The position numbers were made by a program, and so were the translations under genes. Below, piece after piece: positions 19,974 through 21,233 of a DNA stretch of 21,233 nucleotides (position 1 is its first letter; each line of letters opens with the position of its first letter). The DNA comes from Myxococcota bacterium. Lineage in GTDB: Bacteria > Myxococcota_A > UBA9160 > PR03. Location of the stretch: contig JASJBO010000029.1 in assembly GCA_030066475.1 (NCBI GenBank), positions 1 through 21,233 of the forward strand. The letters are read 5' to 3'. The notes beneath the pieces were generated by a model. It saw only the letters and a program-made list of their open reading frames with translations. It did no database searches and had not been told where the DNA came from.

Positions 19974-20620
19974 GCCGAGCCCTCCCCGCCCGCGCCGAGC
20001 CGCGCCTGCACCGCGTCGAGGGCGCCGCGCGTCAGCACCAGCTTCTGGTGCCGGAGCACGTCGTAGGTGTTGAGCCCGACGGCGCGGATCACGTCCACCC
20101 GGGCCAGGTTGCGCGCGGCGCGCTCGAGCGCCGCGTCCTCGCCCTCGATCACCAGCAGCACGCTCTGGTCGGCCTCGAGGCCGAGCCCGTCGAGCAGCTC
20201 GACGACGCGCCGCGTCTTGATCTCGTCGAGCGCGAGCTGGTCCACGACCAGCAGGGCCTCCTCCTGGCAGCGCAGCGACAGGGCGCCGCGCAGCGCCGCG
20301 GCCCGCATCTTCTTGGGCAGGGCGTGCTCGTGGGAGCGCGGCACCGGGCCGAACACCACGCCCCCGCCCGACCACTGCGGCGCGCGCGTGGTGCCCTGGC
20401 GGGCGCGGCCCGTCCCCTTCTGGCGCCACGGCTTGCTGCCGCCCCCGGACACCCCCGCGCGGTTGCGCGTCGAGTGCGTCCCGCGCTGGCGGCTCGCGAG
20501 CTGGCGGCGCACCTCGGCGTGGAACAGGTGCGGACGCACCGGGGCCTCGAAGACCGCGGGGTCGAGCTCCACCTCGCCGCCGGAGCCCTTGCCGGTCGTG
20601 CTGAGCTTCAAGGTCGCCAT
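19970..20620 (-). CDS. rplD: 50S ribosomal protein L4
   Basis: Tunnel protein and, in E. coli, the autogenous repressor of the S10 operon. It has 216 residues with the long tunnel loop [14 protein letters not shown] (63-76), [20 protein letters not shown] and a complete C-terminal half with [17 protein letters not shown]. The ATG at 20620 has AGGA about 5 nt upstream. It follows rpsJ by only 6 nt: the L3 gene that normally lies between them is absent. Confidence 0.97.
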   Translation of the reverse strand: MATLKLSTTGKGSGGEVELDPAVFEAPVRPHLFHAEVRRQLASRQRGTHSTRNRAGVSGGGSKPWRQKGTGRARQGTTRAPQWSGGGVVFGPVPRSHEHALPKKMRAAALRGALSLRCQEEALLVVDQLALDEIKTRRVVELLDGLGLEADQSVLLVIEGEDAALERAARNLARVDVIRAVGLNTYDVLRHQKLVLTRGALDAVQARLGAGGEGSA

Positions 20621-20626
20621 GGCTTC

Positions 20627-20944
<318 letters not shown>

Positions 20945-20948
20945 GGTT

Positions 20949-21008
20949 CTGTCTGACTCCGTTCGCCTGTCGGCTCACTGCGCGCGCCGGCTCACGCCGT
21001 CGCTTGCA
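20949..21008 (-). repeat. Promoter-proximal copy of a duplicated ~60-nt element ahead of rpsJ
   Basis: Sixty nt, starting TGCAAGCG on the coding strand and ending 4 nt before the rpsJ GTG. Its last 38 nt are identical to those of the neighbouring copy; its first 8 nt are also identical. The 14-nt middle differs but contains the hairpin CGGC-GTGA-GCCG (20988-20999), whose loop fits a GNRA tetraloop. The GGAG near its end is the only SD-like site for rpsJ. No -35/-10 pair is apparent. Confidence 0.85.
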
Positions 21009-21010
21009 GG

Positions 21011-21071
21011 CTGTCTGACTCCGTTCGCCTGTCGGCTCACTGCGCGCGTCGGGCTGCGCCCGCCGCTTGCA
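21011..21071 (-). repeat. tuf-proximal copy of the duplicated ~60-nt element
   Basis: Sixty-one nt, beginning directly after the tuf stop. It shares the first 8 nt and the last 38 nt exactly with the copy at 20949-21008, at a period of 62 nt including a 2-nt joint. Its middle 15 nt differ and form a different small hairpin, CGGGC-GCA-GCCCG (21050-21062). The pair fills almost the whole tuf-rpsJ spacer. No T-run follows, so it is not a standard terminator. Confidence 0.85.
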
Positions 21072-21233
21072 CTACTCGATGATCTCGGCGACGACGCCGG
21101 CGCCGACGGTGCGACCGCCCTCGCGGATCGCGAAGCGCAGCTCCTTGTCCATCGCGATCGGCATGATCAGCTCCACCTTCATCTCCACGTTGTCCCCGGG
21201 CATCACCATCTCCGTGCCCTCGGGAAGCTCCAC
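21072..21233 (-). CDS. tuf: Elongation factor Tu, C-terminal end only
   Basis: The last 53 residues of EF-Tu, the GTPase that delivers aminoacyl-tRNA to the ribosome. The visible part is the end of domain 3: [40 protein letters not shown] and AGVVAEIIE, a very conserved EF-Tu terminus. The stop is TAG at 21074-21072. The rest, including the GTPase domain, lies beyond the right edge. tuf directly ahead of rpsJ is the common order str operon to S10 operon. Confidence 0.98.
   Translation of the reverse strand: MELPEGTEMVMPGDNVEMKVELIMPIAMDKELRFAIREGGRTVGAGVVAEIIE

Noticed and set aside
20975..21040. Short GTG-started open frame (21 codons) in the tuf-rpsJ repeat
   Set aside because: No ribosome binding site precedes it, and the reading frame breaks across the 62-nt repeat period. 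Kept only as part of the repeat, not called as a gene.
20949..21071. CRISPR-like or terminator interpretation of the tandem element
   Set aside because: Only two copies with no variable unique spacers, and no T-run after the small hairpins.

Overview
The window is one high-GC bacterial chromosomal segment in which every gene I can support lies on the minus strand, so it is read from position 21233 down to 1. It holds the S10-spc-alpha ribosomal protein cluster followed by a cell-envelope and translation tail. Lineage is inferred from gene order and base composition only. The series secY-adk-map-rpmJ-rpsM-rpsK-rpsD-rpoA-rplQ, a SPOR-domain gene directly after argS, and a lepA-lepB pair all suggest a Gram-negative of the former Deltaproteobacteria (Myxococcota, Desulfobacterota or a relative). 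I could not confirm this without a search.

Layout in transcription order: 3' end of tuf (21233-21072); a 127-nt spacer carrying a duplicated ~60-nt element with small hairpins; rpsJ, rplD, rplW, rplB, rpsS, rplV, rpsC, rplP, rpmC, rpsQ, rplN, rplE, rpsH, rplF, rplR, rpsE, rpmD, rplO, secY, adk, map, rpmJ, rpsM, rpsK, rpsD, rpoA, rplQ. Then come a TlpA/ResA-like thioredoxin, an FtsB/DivIC-like septum protein, argS, a SPOR-domain membrane protein, rfbD-like and uxs-like nucleotide-sugar genes, lepA, and lepB, which runs off the left edge. Apart from the tuf-rpsJ spacer (127 nt) and the tlpA-ftsB spacer (96 nt), all gaps are 33 nt or less. Many neighbours overlap by 1 or 4 nt, so most of the window probably forms one or a few long co-transcribed units. 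No stretch of 300 bases lacks a gene. I saw no RNA gene, mobile element, CRISPR array or convincing terminator.

The most striking feature is what is absent. Three genes that normally sit inside this cluster are missing: rplC (L3) between rpsJ and rplD, rplX (L24) between rplN and rplE, and rpsN (S14) between rplE and rpsH. infA is also absent between map and rpmJ. Each junction is tight, with intact flanking genes and a plausible ribosome binding site, so these look like real losses or relocations rather than broken genes. L3 and L24 are the two proteins described as assembly initiators of the E. coli 50S subunit, which makes their joint absence worth following up.

Other points of interest are the tandem repeat ahead of rpsJ, an arginyl-tRNA synthetase with altered HIGH and KMSKS signatures, TTG starts on three core genes (rplB, rpsC, secY), and nucleotide-sugar genes embedded in a translation/secretion gene chain.
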